Below, piece after piece: positions 1 through 7,794 of a DNA stretch of 10,594 bases; positions within the stretch are counted from its first letter, which is position 1, and each line of letters opens with the position of its first letter. The position numbers were made by a program, and so were the translations under genes. Under the pieces are notes generated by a model. The model had not been told where the DNA came from, did not search any database, and was given only the letters and a program-made list of their open reading frames with translations. The DNA is taken from positions 1-10,594 of the forward strand of contig NZKX01000133.1 in assembly GCA_002694025.1 (NCBI GenBank), written 5' to 3'. Source of the DNA: Fidelibacterota bacterium (lineage in GTDB: Bacteria > Marinisomatota > Marinisomatia > Marinisomatales > UBA1611).

Positions 1-1229
1 CTATCAATTGAGTTTTTATTTCTAAGCAAAATTATTAGAAATATCAAAGGTATTAAAACAAGCCTTGTTCTATCATAAAAATTCCAATTAACAAATTCAG
101 AATTGTTAAGTGAAGCAATAAAACTTAATGATTCTTCGTTCACTCCTGAGCTTTGATGATTAAGTACAAAATTAAATTGGTCTAAGAGATAAGTAGCAGC
201 ATTTCCATTTTCATACTTAAAATGTACAAGAGCTAGCCATGGAACCAGTGGAATAAATAAAATAAGCAAATCATTAAACAGTCTTTTTAGATCATTTTCA
301 CTTATTTGTTTTGCAATAAAAAATCCAGCAAAAAGAACAAGGTTTAACAATTTTCCATAGATTATTGACACACTAAATAAAATCAGAGAAAGTTTTCTAT
401 ACTTTGGGAACAAAAAAATTGCATTTGTAAAAATTAACATAGATGGAATCTCTCCTATAGAATATAAACTTCCTTGCCACCATGGAATCAGTACCATCAA
501 AAACCCTGTGGTAAGAATTAAGAAACTGACATCAACTTTATAAATTTTTTGTATAAGATAAACAAAGAATAATTGAATAATAATTATCCAAAGAAAGTTT
601 GAAATTCTTGCAATTATAAATTTATTTGTAATGTTCCACCCTATAACACTTCCGATTGCAGATATGGGACCACTGGTCAGTTGAACGCTGTAATTTCCAC
701 CAATAAAATTACCGGCATTAAAATCCAAGCTTTTAAAAAAATTCACATTAGATGTAATGGTTATGTATTCATCTATAAAACTTGGGATTCTTAGAACTTT
801 GCTTCTGACTATGTCATAGAGAAAATATGCCTGAGTTGGAAGAAAAAAAGCAATCAGGAAATTTTTAACCTTTTTACTTTTGACAAATTTTAGTTCATTT
901 CCTTTGTCGGAATATCTTATTTTTGTGTAAAGTTTTTGGAAAATATTGTGTTTGATTGCTTTGTATATTAAAAATCCAATTAATCCTAATCCTGTAATAT
1001 ATAATCCATAATCAAATATTGTTGTCTTTCCAGGACCAAAACCAAGTTCTACATAGTAAAAGCATTCTGTAAATGAATTAACTGTTGCTGCTCTGCCCAG
1101 AAAATCATTTAAATTAATTGGTAAAAAGTTAGGATCATTTTCAAAAATATAACTTGAACCGGTTGGTGTTACTTTTTCAAATCCCTCTGGAATTTTTCCA
1201 CAAATATTTTCAATAATCGATGTTTCCAT
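1..1229 (-). CDS. Multi-spanning membrane protein of unknown function, C-terminus cut by window edge
   Basis: I do not recognise this family. The frame is open without a stop from an ATG at 1229 down to base 1, giving at least 409 residues; the C-terminus lies outside the window. The first 70 residues are soluble-looking, with C10 and C56. Hydrophobic stretches follow at about 72-90, 123-140, 207-227, 233-250, 258-276, 278-307, 320-336 and 388-402. A glycine/serine-rich, weakly hydrophobic loop at about 170-198 (NFIGGNYSVQLTSGP and following) is the most motif-like part. The frame extends a further 20 codons upstream of the ATG, overlapping the end of the gene before it, but holds no ATG, GTG or TTG there, so the ATG at 1229 is chosen; no clear Shine-Dalgarno precedes it. 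It lies 19 bp after the stop of the membrane protein at 1249-2397 and is probably co-transcribed. A polymerase or GT-C-like role in glycan assembly is only an inference from topology and neighbours. Confidence 0.85.
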   Translation of the reverse strand, partial: METSIIENICGKIPEGFEKVTPTGSSYIFENDPNFLPINLNDFLGRAATVNSFTECFYYVELGFGPGKTTIFDYGLYITGLGLIGFLIYKAIKHNIFQKLYTKIRYSDKGNELKFVKSKKVKNFLIAFFLPTQAYFLYDIVRSKVLRIPSFIDEYITITSNVNFFKSLDFNAGNFIGGNYSVQLTSGPISAIGSVIGWNITNKFIIARISNFLWIIIIQLFFVYLIQKIYKVDVSFLILTTGFLMVLIPWWQGSLYSIGEIPSMLIFTNAIFLFPKYRKLSLILFSVSIIYGKLLNLVLFAGFFIAKQISENDLKRLFNDLLILFIPLVPWLALVHFKYENGNAATYLLDQFNFVLNHQSSGVNEESLSFIASLNNSEFVNWNFYDRTRLVLIPLIFLIILLRNKNSID

Positions 1230-1248
1230 AAAATACTTACGATAGTAA

Positions 1249-2397
1249 CTAAATCTTGTAAAGAAAGATGTTTTCCAAATTAAATATTAAAAAATTTAGA
1301 TTATCAATAAAGTAATTTACATCCATTTTGAATTTTGGCTTACAACAATGTTCTAATTTAAAAAATATAGGAAAAATAATTAAAACATACATAAATGAAT
1401 TATTTGTTGTATTTTTGTTACTTATTAGATATAGACTTAAGAAACAAATTGACATTATATAAATCCATCTTCCCCAATCAATAGCAAAGACAAATAACGG
1501 TATAAATGAAATACTTATTATGAAAAAAGGGGCAAAAAAATTCTTTATGTTTTTATCAAATAAATACGGAATTAAAGAAATGATAAATAACAAAATATAA
1601 ATATAGTGTTCTGATCTTCTTTCGTTGATTATAAAGTTTTGAGTAATAACATAATTTGCATTAATATCCCAAACCAAATAGTCAAATGAACCGTGTCCAC
1701 ATAAATTAAATAAGTTCATATTTCTTAAATCGTCACATATATTATCTCTAATAAAATAAAGTTCATTTTCGGAAGCTGAAAAAACTACATACATCAATAA
1801 ATAAATAAGAGTAGGCACAATAAATAGACCATAATCATAGAAATTTTTTGATTGATAAAACTTATAAATTATAAAAAGTATCGTTGTCAAGAAAAAGAAA
1901 TTGACGGAATGTGAAAAAATACCAAATGTGTAAATAAATGCCCCTAGTGTTAGGTAAGGTCTATAATTTTTGTTTCTAAATTGACTTGCAATAATAAATA
2001 AAGCAAGGATACCAATAATTTCTTTTCTAAATCCACCTTGAGAGTCATAAATTGGAAATAAAAATGCAGCAGGTGAGAAAATTAAAATAATACTAATTAG
2101 ATTTTGTTTTTGAGATTTAAATGATTTATTTAAGAAATAGAAAATAAACAAATAAATTGTGATTAAGACTCCAGAAATAATATCTAACATTAAATCTGGA
2201 TCACTGGTTAAATTAAAAAATATAGTCCCAGCTAAGCCTCGCTTTACAAATCCATAATTATAATTTATTAACCAGTCTGAGGTAAGAAAGGTATGGCCTT
2301 TGTTGTTATTAAGGTAAATGTAATATTTAAAAAGAGGAAAATATAAAATACTAAGAAATATAAACAAAAAGTTTGATTTTATTTTATCTATAAGCAT
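1249..2397 (-). CDS. Polytopic membrane protein, putative surface-glycan assembly protein
   Basis: This is a 382-residue, very hydrophobic protein with about nine or ten predicted membrane helices starting at residues 8-28. The function is unknown. Two polar motifs stand out between helices: SDWLINYNYGFVKRGL at 40-55 and DSQGGFRKE at about 119-127, followed by a His in a helix (FSHSVNFFF, 162-170). A W-x-x-Y-x-x-GFV-(K/R)-RGL stretch followed by a (G/F)RKE stretch looks like something I have seen in uncharacterised membrane proteins of polysaccharide loci, but I cannot name a curated family. A loop near residues 218-236 carries two cysteines (NICDD and NLCGH). The ATG at 2397 follows a TATAAT-like box by only 16 bp. 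It is the first gene of a minus-strand pair with 1-1229 and diverges from the gene at 2489. A role as glycan polymerase or lipid-linked-sugar transferase is plausible but unproven. Confidence 0.85.
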   Translation of the reverse strand: MLIDKIKSNFLFIFLSILYFPLFKYYIYLNNNKGHTFLTSDWLINYNYGFVKRGLAGTIFFNLTSDPDLMLDIISGVLITIYLFIFYFLNKSFKSQKQNLISIILIFSPAAFLFPIYDSQGGFRKEIIGILALFIIASQFRNKNYRPYLTLGAFIYTFGIFSHSVNFFFLTTILFIIYKFYQSKNFYDYGLFIVPTLIYLLMYVVFSASENELYFIRDNICDDLRNMNLFNLCGHGSFDYLVWDINANYVITQNFIINERRSEHYIYILLFIISLIPYLFDKNIKNFFAPFFIISISFIPLFVFAIDWGRWIYIMSICFLSLYLISNKNTTNNSFMYVLIIFPIFFKLEHCCKPKFKMDVNYFIDNLNFLIFNLENIFLYKI

Positions 2398-2413
2398 TCT
2401 TAATTTTCTTAAG

Positions 2414-2444
2414 ATTATACAGTACTTATATTATTTTTTATTAA
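2414..2444 (-). promoter_or_regulatory. Candidate promoter for the minus-strand membrane-protein pair
   Basis: A perfect minus-strand TATAAT (2414-2419) lies 16 bp upstream of the ATG at 2397, with TTAATA (2439-2444) 19 bp further up. The same two hexamers occur, with 18-bp spacing, before the epimerase gene. The spacing is one or two bases longer than ideal, and AT-richness makes chance matches likely. Confidence 0.3.
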
Positions 2445-2450
2445 GAGCTG

Positions 2451-2476
2451 AAACAAAGTAACTACAAACAAAGTAA
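2451..2476. repeat. Tandem 11-bp direct repeat in a divergent intergenic region
   Basis: The 11-mer AAACAAAGTAA occurs at 2451-2461 and again at 2466-2476, a 15-bp period, just upstream of the TTG start at 2489 and within the 91-bp space between two divergent genes. It could be a pair of regulator half-sites or simple A-rich drift; no function is known. Confidence 0.5.
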
Positions 2477-2488
2477 AATAATCTCAAA

Positions 2489-4159
2489 TTGGAACTTTTA
2501 TACACATATTTTAATAACAATTTATTAATTATATTTTTCTACTTTTTATTGAGTATCTTCTTTATATTTATTGGAAAATTATTCTTTGATTTTTTTATAA
2601 AGAGTCAAAATGAGAATGAAGAAATGATACAAATTTATAAAAGTTTTTACCCATTAATTGGAATTTTTTTCTTTGGTAATGTTTTATTGATATTTAATTT
2701 TTTTACTGGTTTAAATAAAATTCCTATCTTTTTATTTTTTTTAATTCTATTTTTGTTCTCATTGTTTAAAAACTTTAAAATTTTATCTGATTACAAACTA
2801 TATTTTTTCAATTTAACAATTCTCTTGATAAGTGCAACAAATATTGGAATTAGTAAAGATGCAAACTTGTATCATCTTCAAAATCAAGCGTGGCTTAGAG
2901 ATGAAAAAATTGTATTTGGCCTAAGCAACATAAATCCATATTTAGGTTATTCATCAATATTTGAGTATATAAATTCACTTTTATGGATTGAAAATAATTT
3001 TATTTTTGTTCACTTTGTGACCCTTTATATAATTGCCTGTATTTTTGACATAATATTTAAATTTATCCTATCTGATTCAAATTATTTAAATAATGTTGGG
3101 TATGTTTTTTTAATAATAGGGCTCTTAGATAATTTCGGATTTTCTGGGGGAAGAAACGGGTTCTTATTTTTACAAGAAACATTTAAATATGATCAAATAT
3201 TTTCTTCTTTATTTTTAACGACTTTAATATTGTTTCTTTTAATTTATAAGTTTTCTGACAAAGAAACCGGGTTTAATTTGTTCTTTTTTATTACAGTTTT
3301 TACAGTACAAACAAGATTTACAGGACACATAATATTCTTATTGTTCTTGTTTTTAATAATTAATAAAAAATTTCCTCTGATAACAAAAAAAAGTGTAGTT
3401 TCAGTATTTCTTTATCTGCTTTTTGTATTTAAAAATTTTTTATATTCTAGTTGTCTTTGGTTCCCAGTGTCTTTTACTTGTATTAAGTTTGCTCCATGGC
3501 ATCAACCTAAACAAGCAGAATTTATATCAAATTTATTGATTAATACCAATAAGCTTCCAAATTCAAACGCAACAGATGTGATTCCTTTTGAAGACTTCAT
3601 GAATGAGTTTTTAAATACTCAAATAGATTATGTTTTAAATTTCTTGGTTACTTTATTTGTAATAATTACTTTTTTTCTAATAATTTCAAAAAAGTTGATG
3701 ATCAACATTACACAGATTTTTGGTTCTGTATTGTTATTTTTAGTTTGGATCTATCTGGCACCAACTTATAGGTTTGGTGTACCTTTTTTTCTAAGTATTT
3801 ATTTTACAATTAGCTTTCTATATCTAGATAAAGTTAAGGTTAATTTTTCAAAAAATATAAAAAATTTAATATTCATACCGCTGTATTTTTTTGTGATCGT
3901 AGCAATTATTAGAGGAGATTCGATTTTAGAATTACGAAGTTTAAGTGATATATCACTTGTAGTTGAACAAAAAGAAATAGAATTTGTTAGCGTTGATGAT
4001 TTCTGGTGGATTTCACCTACTAACAATGATGGATACTTATGTGGTACATATAAGTACTGTTATGTTGAAAAATTTAAATCGAAAAAAGTTTTATATCTAA
4101 ATGATTATTTTTACTTTGATCCAATCAATAAAAACCATTACATAGATGAATTTTCATAA
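2489..4159 (+). CDS. Large membrane protein, tentatively LIC_10190-like
   Basis: A 556-residue protein with roughly a dozen hydrophobic helices. After the third or fourth helix comes a conserved-looking extramembrane motif at residues 124-155: DANLYHLQNQAWL, then KIVFGLSNINPYLGYSS. That resembles the D-x-x-LYHL...W...KIV-x-GL-x-N-x-x-x-x-x-G-x-x-S pattern I associate with LIC_10190-type membrane proteins of surface-polysaccharide clusters. A second family-like block is SCLWFPVSFTC with a nearby W at 321-337, and the C-terminal tail has a Cys pair (LCGTYKYCY, about 517-525). The start is a TTG at 2489; an in-frame TAA at 2474 limits extension, and the first ATG (residue 46) would delete the first helix. 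No good ribosome binding site is visible. The stop lies 10 bp from the convergent stop of the epimerase gene. Biochemical role unknown; the family name is from memory, not from a search. Confidence 0.85.
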   Translation: MELLYTYFNNNLLIIFFYFLLSIFFIFIGKLFFDFFIKSQNENEEMIQIYKSFYPLIGIFFFGNVLLIFNFFTGLNKIPIFLFFLILFLFSLFKNFKILSDYKLYFFNLTILLISATNIGISKDANLYHLQNQAWLRDEKIVFGLSNINPYLGYSSIFEYINSLLWIENNFIFVHFVTLYIIACIFDIIFKFILSDSNYLNNVGYVFLIIGLLDNFGFSGGRNGFLFLQETFKYDQIFSSLFLTTLILFLLIYKFSDKETGFNLFFFITVFTVQTRFTGHIIFLLFLFLIINKKFPLITKKSVVSVFLYLLFVFKNFLYSSCLWFPVSFTCIKFAPWHQPKQAEFISNLLINTNKLPNSNATDVIPFEDFMNEFLNTQIDYVLNFLVTLFVIITFFLIISKKLMINITQIFGSVLLFLVWIYLAPTYRFGVPFFLSIYFTISFLYLDKVKVNFSKNIKNLIFIPLYFFVIVAIIRGDSILELRSLSDISLVVEQKEIEFVSVDDFWWISPTNNDGYLCGTYKYCYVEKFKSKKVLYLNDYFYFDPINKNHYIDEFS

Positions 4160-4169
4160 TTGATTGTTT

Positions 4170-5192
4170 CTAAAATAAATTTTCTTCCTTGGCTTTTTCT
4201 ATCCATGGAATTACGATATCAAGCATTTCATCAATTGTAGTTGTAGCTTCAAATCCTAATAATTTTTTAGCTTTGTCTGTAGATGGTATTCTTTTTTGTA
4301 CATCAAACTCAAAAGGATCTACAGATGTGTATTTAAATTCTTCATCTTTTCTGATTTTTTCCCAAATAATTTCAGCTAGTTCTAAAACTGTTGTTGATTG
4401 GGCTGTAGATAAATTAAAATCTTCATTTTTTGCATTAGGATGTTCTAAAAGAAGACAGATGCCTTTAGCTAAATCTTCTCCGTATGTGTAATGCCTAATT
4501 TGATTTCCTGAGCCTAAAATTTCTATACTATCTGTACCTTGAAGTGTTTTCAGAATTAAATCTGGTACGACATGACTTAATGCTAGTTTTGAGCTACTTT
4601 CAGTAAGTTTTTTTTCTGTTTTTGTCTTTACTTCTCCTATCCCAACACAATTAAATGGACGAGCAATTGAAAACTCTAATCCATATTGAGAGAAAGCTGA
4701 CCTCGCAAAATATTCGACTGCTAATTTTTGAAAACCATAAGAACTTATCGGAGGAGGAATTTTAAATAAATCTTCTTCCTTTGTTGGAAAAATATCTGAT
4801 GACTCAAAAACCATTGAAGAACTTAAAAATACAACTCTCTTTAGTTTTGAATTTTTGAAACAATCTATAGCAACATCTGTTGTAGCAGATATTATTTTCT
4901 CATTTTCACTCAAAAGATCATATTCGAACTCATGAAAGTAAGATATTCCTCCAATCATGGCTGCTCCTGCGATAAGATAGTCGCAGTCTGACATAATCTC
5001 TTTTAGTAGGGCTCTATCTTTAACATCATTATTAAAAAATTTGTAGTTTTCATTATCTGAATGGTTTCTTATAACTTCACCATATTTTGATAAATTGTCT
5101 ATGCCGTATACAAAATAACCTTGATTTAATAATTCTTTAACAATATATCCTCCGATGAATCCCTCGGAGCCAGTAATAAGCACTTTTTTCAT
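4170..5192 (-). CDS. NAD(P)-dependent nucleotide-sugar epimerase/dehydratase (extended SDR)
   Basis: A 340-residue cytoplasmic Rossmann enzyme of the extended short-chain dehydrogenase family, of normal length. The dinucleotide-binding loop TGSEGFIGG is at 7-15 and the acidic end of strand 2 (GIDNLS) at 30-35, which favours NAD. The catalytic set is visible: SSS at 124-126, then Y152 and K156 in SSYGFQK. The substrate side has ARPFNCVGIGEV at 177-188 and a TYGEDLAKGI segment at 236-245. Family members act on UDP-, GDP- or dTDP-sugars as 4-epimerases, decarboxylases or dehydratases; the sequence alone does not fix the substrate. Its likely job is to supply an activated sugar for the surface glycan encoded around it. 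It is the only soluble precursor enzyme on the minus strand, transcribed towards 2489-4159 and away from 5297-7060. The ATG start is clear, with a promoter-like TATAAT just upstream but no Shine-Dalgarno. Confidence 0.93.
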   Translation of the reverse strand: MKKVLITGSEGFIGGYIVKELLNQGYFVYGIDNLSKYGEVIRNHSDNENYKFFNNDVKDRALLKEIMSDCDYLIAGAAMIGGISYFHEFEYDLLSENEKIISATTDVAIDCFKNSKLKRVVFLSSSMVFESSDIFPTKEEDLFKIPPPISSYGFQKLAVEYFARSAFSQYGLEFSIARPFNCVGIGEVKTKTEKKLTESSSKLALSHVVPDLILKTLQGTDSIEILGSGNQIRHYTYGEDLAKGICLLLEHPNAKNEDFNLSTAQSTTVLELAEIIWEKIRKDEEFKYTSVDPFEFDVQKRIPSTDKAKKLLGFEATTTIDEMLDIVIPWIEKAKEENLF

Positions 5193-5296
5193 AAATATTT
5201 TTTAGATATTAAATTATACCTCTTTAAATAATTAGTTATTAAATATATAACTACTCTGAATTTATTGTTTTTAGATATTCAAATTAAAATAGACAA
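5193..5296. other. Divergent intergenic region
   Basis: About 104 bp of very AT-rich DNA separates the epimerase gene from the dehydrogenase-like gene. It holds the minus-strand promoter candidate at 5213-5242. For the plus strand only weak elements are seen, such as TTGTTT at 5265-5270 and TAAAAT at 5285-5290 with too short a spacing. No hairpin, riboswitch or RNA gene was recognised. Confidence 0.5.
5213..5242 (-). promoter_or_regulatory. Candidate sigma70-type promoter for the epimerase gene
   Basis: On the minus strand a perfect TATAAT (5213-5218) is preceded, 18 bp upstream, by TTAATA (5237-5242), which matches four of six bases of TTGACA. Transcription would start near 5206, leaving a leader of only about a dozen bases before the ATG at 5192. 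In DNA this AT-rich such matches arise by chance, so the support is position plus the perfect -10 box. Confidence 0.35.
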
Positions 5297-7060
5297 ATGA
5301 AGTTAATAATAATATTTTTAATAAATTTGTTATTCAACAATTATCTAATCAATGCTCTTATTAATAGAAATGAAGAAATTGGCTACATTGGTCTGAGTTC
5401 AATCCGAGATGACTTTCAAAATGTTGGCTTTCCAGTTGAGTTCCAAATAAATTCTCTATTTGTATCATTTTTTGTTAGCATCTTGCTTACATCATTGATT
5501 TATATTTTTGTTGTAAGAAATTTTAAACTAGATGATATATTACAAATTTCTTATGTAGCTTTCCTTAAGATTCCATTAATTTATATTGGTACATTAACAT
5601 TTTCACTTTATTTATTAAGAGTTTATAACCTATCTAGAGGAGTTTTAATTGTTTCGATTCTAATCTATTCAATAATTGGTTTCATAGGGGTATTGATAAC
5701 AAGTGATGATATTTTTCCAAGATTTTTTAATCCTTCTTACTATAAATTTTATGTATTCGCTCTGACAATTATTTTTGGGGTTGTTGCATTTTTTAATGTA
5801 AGAAGCTCAGATGAAACGAGTTCAATTTCAGTTGAAAATAGTGAAGTTTTAGCCGATATACCAGAACTTTCAGAAGGTCAAACTCTTGATGATTTTGGTA
5901 CCTGCTTTCCGTGGAGTGGTAGCAACAACTACGATCAATGTATTGAAGGTGCTTCTATAACAGTAGTTAAAAGTTTTCCAGATAGATTAACAAATGTTAT
6001 TTCATTTGGATCTGAGATATACGTTTTACAAAATGATGGAATTGCTTATGTTGTAAATGATGAAAGTAGAGTTTTTCTTGATATAACTGATAAAGTTGGG
6101 GCATTTGAAGAATTTTTTGAATCAGGTTTTTTTAGCCTAGCTTTTCATCCAAGTAAAGAATATCTAGTAGTGGGTTATTCGGACAAAGAAAATCATCTTG
6201 TCTTTGAAGAGTATCAACTCACTCAGGCTGGTGAAGTTGATTATGAAAATAGTAAAATTCTACTTTCTATACCGAATTCACAATGTTGTCATTATTCTGG
6301 AAATGTTATTTGGTCTGACTTTTTTCAAGACTTTATTGTAAGTGTGGGTGATATGGAAACTAATGGATACAGTGAAAAAGTAAACGTCCCCTTACTTAAT
6401 TCAGAGCCAATAGACACAACATCACCAAGAGGCAAGGTTTTACTTTTGAATAAGAATATTAGTAAACCAAAAATGTTGAGTGTATCAAATTTATACAATC
6501 CTAGAGAAGACATAATTGGATATGGACTCAGAAATCCATGGAAAACATATGAGTATAAAAATTATTTATTTATTCCAGACATTGGGTTTAGCACTCAGGA
6601 AGAACTAAATATTGTTGATTTAAATGAGTTTGATCAAACTAAAGAACCATATTTATTTGGCTGGCCACATTATGAGGGAATGATTGACAATAATGTAATA
6701 TTCAATGAAATATTTTTATATGAAGAAAATATACCTAAAAATCCAAATCAGTTCATAGAGGAAAATACTATATTTCCAAACGTATACTATGAGCACAGCG
6801 CTCCAGCTAATTTTAGAGCTGCTTTAATTGGCGGTGGTGTTATTTCTGATACCGAAAGTAAGTATTTTGAAAATTACTTTTTTGCAGATTACATAAGTAC
6901 AGAATTGTTCTCGTACGACTTTCAAAATGACAAACTTTCAATTATTCCGCTTCCACCAGTTGATGGTTATATAACTTCAATTGAGACAAACCCAAATGAA
7001 AGAAACTCTTTGTTTTTTACAACCGGGTCGGGATATCTGTTTAAAGTTATACTTCCTTAA
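5297..7060 (+). CDS. Membrane-anchored PQQ-type glucose/sorbosone dehydrogenase-domain protein
   Basis: A 587-residue two-part protein. Residues 1-168 carry five hydrophobic helices (about 4-21, 52-72, 83-106, 114-134, 151-167). Charge distribution suggests the N-terminus inside and the rest exported. Residues from about 225 to 587 read as a glucose/sorbosone dehydrogenase beta-propeller: ESGFFSLAFHP (275-285), HYSGNVIW (332-339), SVGDME (349-354), SPRGKVLLL (376-384), GYGLRNPW (408-415), IPDIGFSTQEELNIV (426-440), FGWPHYEG (454-461) and FFADY (528-532). H332 and R412 fall where soluble glucose dehydrogenase has its catalytic His and PQQ-contacting Arg. C203/C215 could form a disulphide. Typical family members are soluble or have only a signal peptide, so the anchor is unusual. 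It probably oxidises a sugar, or binds glycan, in the periplasm; the substrate is unknown and no PQQ genes are in view. ATG start; it begins the four-gene plus-strand run. Confidence 0.85.
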   Translation: MKLIIIFLINLLFNNYLINALINRNEEIGYIGLSSIRDDFQNVGFPVEFQINSLFVSFFVSILLTSLIYIFVVRNFKLDDILQISYVAFLKIPLIYIGTLTFSLYLLRVYNLSRGVLIVSILIYSIIGFIGVLITSDDIFPRFFNPSYYKFYVFALTIIFGVVAFFNVRSSDETSSISVENSEVLADIPELSEGQTLDDFGTCFPWSGSNNYDQCIEGASITVVKSFPDRLTNVISFGSEIYVLQNDGIAYVVNDESRVFLDITDKVGAFEEFFESGFFSLAFHPSKEYLVVGYSDKENHLVFEEYQLTQAGEVDYENSKILLSIPNSQCCHYSGNVIWSDFFQDFIVSVGDMETNGYSEKVNVPLLNSEPIDTTSPRGKVLLLNKNISKPKMLSVSNLYNPREDIIGYGLRNPWKTYEYKNYLFIPDIGFSTQEELNIVDLNEFDQTKEPYLFGWPHYEGMIDNNVIFNEIFLYEENIPKNPNQFIEENTIFPNVYYEHSAPANFRAALIGGGVISDTESKYFENYFFADYISTELFSYDFQNDKLSIIPLPPVDGYITSIETNPNERNSLFFTTGSGYLFKVILP

Positions 7061-7078
7061 AATAAAAATTTTAAATTT

Positions 7079-7087
7079 TGATATTAT
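7079..7087 (+). promoter_or_regulatory. Possible extended -10 promoter element inside the plus-strand run
   Basis: TGATATTAT at 7079-7087 fits the extended -10 form TG-N-TATAAT with one mismatch and lies 12 bp before the GTG at 7100. No -35 hexamer is convincing. It could give the nucleotidyltransferase and downstream genes their own promoter, but this is weak evidence in AT-rich DNA. Confidence 0.2.
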
Positions 7088-7099
7088 CATTACAAAAGA

Positions 7100-7792
7100 G
7101 TGAGTTTAGATAAAAAAATTTTACATATTATTCCAGCAGCCGGTAAAGCAACAAGGTTTGGTGGTATACCTAAATTTTTACTTCCGTTATCAAAAGATAA
7201 TTTTTTAATAAAATATCATGCAAGTGACTTGGCTATTAAAGACATAAATATCAAGAAGGTAATTGCAACGTCATCAGAAAATTTTGATACTCTAAAAAGA
7301 ATGCATCTTGATGTTGAGCTAATTGAAATTGAGTCACAAACAATGAATGAGACCGTAATAGAAGTAATTGATAGTTACCCAGAATACGATGATTACCTTT
7401 TGACAATGCCAGACACATATTTTTTTGACAATAACCTTCTATATAATTTATTTACCAAATATATCGAAAATAAAAAAACTTGTTCGGTAGGTCTTTTTGA
7501 AATACAAGATTACCAAAGAGGAAAATTGGGTCAGTGTAAATTGAACAAAGATATTGTTGAGAAAGTAATAGATAAAGATATAAATTGTACCTTTAAACAT
7601 GCTTGGGGTCTTATTATGTGGAATAAAAAATTTAATAAATTTATAAATCCAAATGATCCGCACATTGGATACATAATAAATCCAATTATCAAAGATAAGG
7701 TTGATGTCTCATTTTCTATATCTAGTTCTCTATATTATGACTGTGGTACTTTTGATGAGTATAAAAAGTTATTAAACGATTTAACAGAATAG
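7100..7792 (+). CDS. Sugar-phosphate-type nucleotidyltransferase (NTP transferase family)
   Basis: A 230-residue cytoplasmic GT-A-fold nucleotidyltransferase. The signature loop IPAAGKATRFGGIPKFLLPL (11-30) supplies the nucleotide-binding glycines, R19 and K25. MPDT at 103-106 contains the metal-binding Asp (D105), and a late YYDCGTFDEY (212-221) holds a second acidic position (D214) near the sugar site, as in RmlA/MobA-like enzymes. The reaction would be NTP + sugar- or polyol-phosphate to NDP-derivative + PPi. Base and substrate cannot be read from the sequence. It lacks the C-terminal left-handed helix domain of larger pyrophosphorylases. The GTG start at 7100 is the only sensible one, since an in-frame TGA sits at 7079. 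It lies 39 bp after the dehydrogenase-like gene and its stop is 2 bp before the GT61 gene, implying translational coupling. An appealing but unproven idea is that it makes the donor used by the CDP-glycerol-type transferase downstream. Confidence 0.88.
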   Translation: MSLDKKILHIIPAAGKATRFGGIPKFLLPLSKDNFLIKYHASDLAIKDINIKKVIATSSENFDTLKRMHLDVELIEIESQTMNETVIEVIDSYPEYDDYLLTMPDTYFFDNNLLYNLFTKYIENKKTCSVGLFEIQDYQRGKLGQCKLNKDIVEKVIDKDINCTFKHAWGLIMWNKKFNKFINPNDPHIGYIINPIIKDKVDVSFSISSSLYYDCGTFDEYKKLLNDLTE

Positions 7793-7794
7793 AA

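Noticed and set aside
237..492. Near-identical CCATGGAAYCAGT strings at about 237 and 480
   Set aside because: Each encodes a Pro-Trp turn in a membrane protein (VPWL and IPWW); a coincidence of codon use, not a repeat element.
3799..4026. Minus-strand 75-codon open frame
   Set aside because: Lies wholly antisense to the C-terminal part of the membrane protein at 2489-4159, with no family resemblance; a shadow of the real gene.
4150..4185. Possible bidirectional terminator between the convergent genes at 4159 and 4170
   Set aside because: Only 10 bp between stops and no GC-containing hairpin with a T-run could be drawn.
4189..4491. Plus-strand 100-codon open frame
   Set aside because: Antisense to the well-supported epimerase gene; a low-complexity Ser-rich translation typical of a shadow frame.
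7061..7079. AT palindrome AAAATTTTAAATTTT after the dehydrogenase-like gene, considered as a terminator
   Set aside because: No G-C stem; such palindromes are expected in DNA this AT-rich, and the downstream gene is only 39 bp away.
6325..7663. Minus-strand open frames at 6325-6513 and 7448-7663
   Set aside because: Both are antisense to clearly recognisable domains (dehydrogenase propeller, nucleotidyltransferase) and show no motif.
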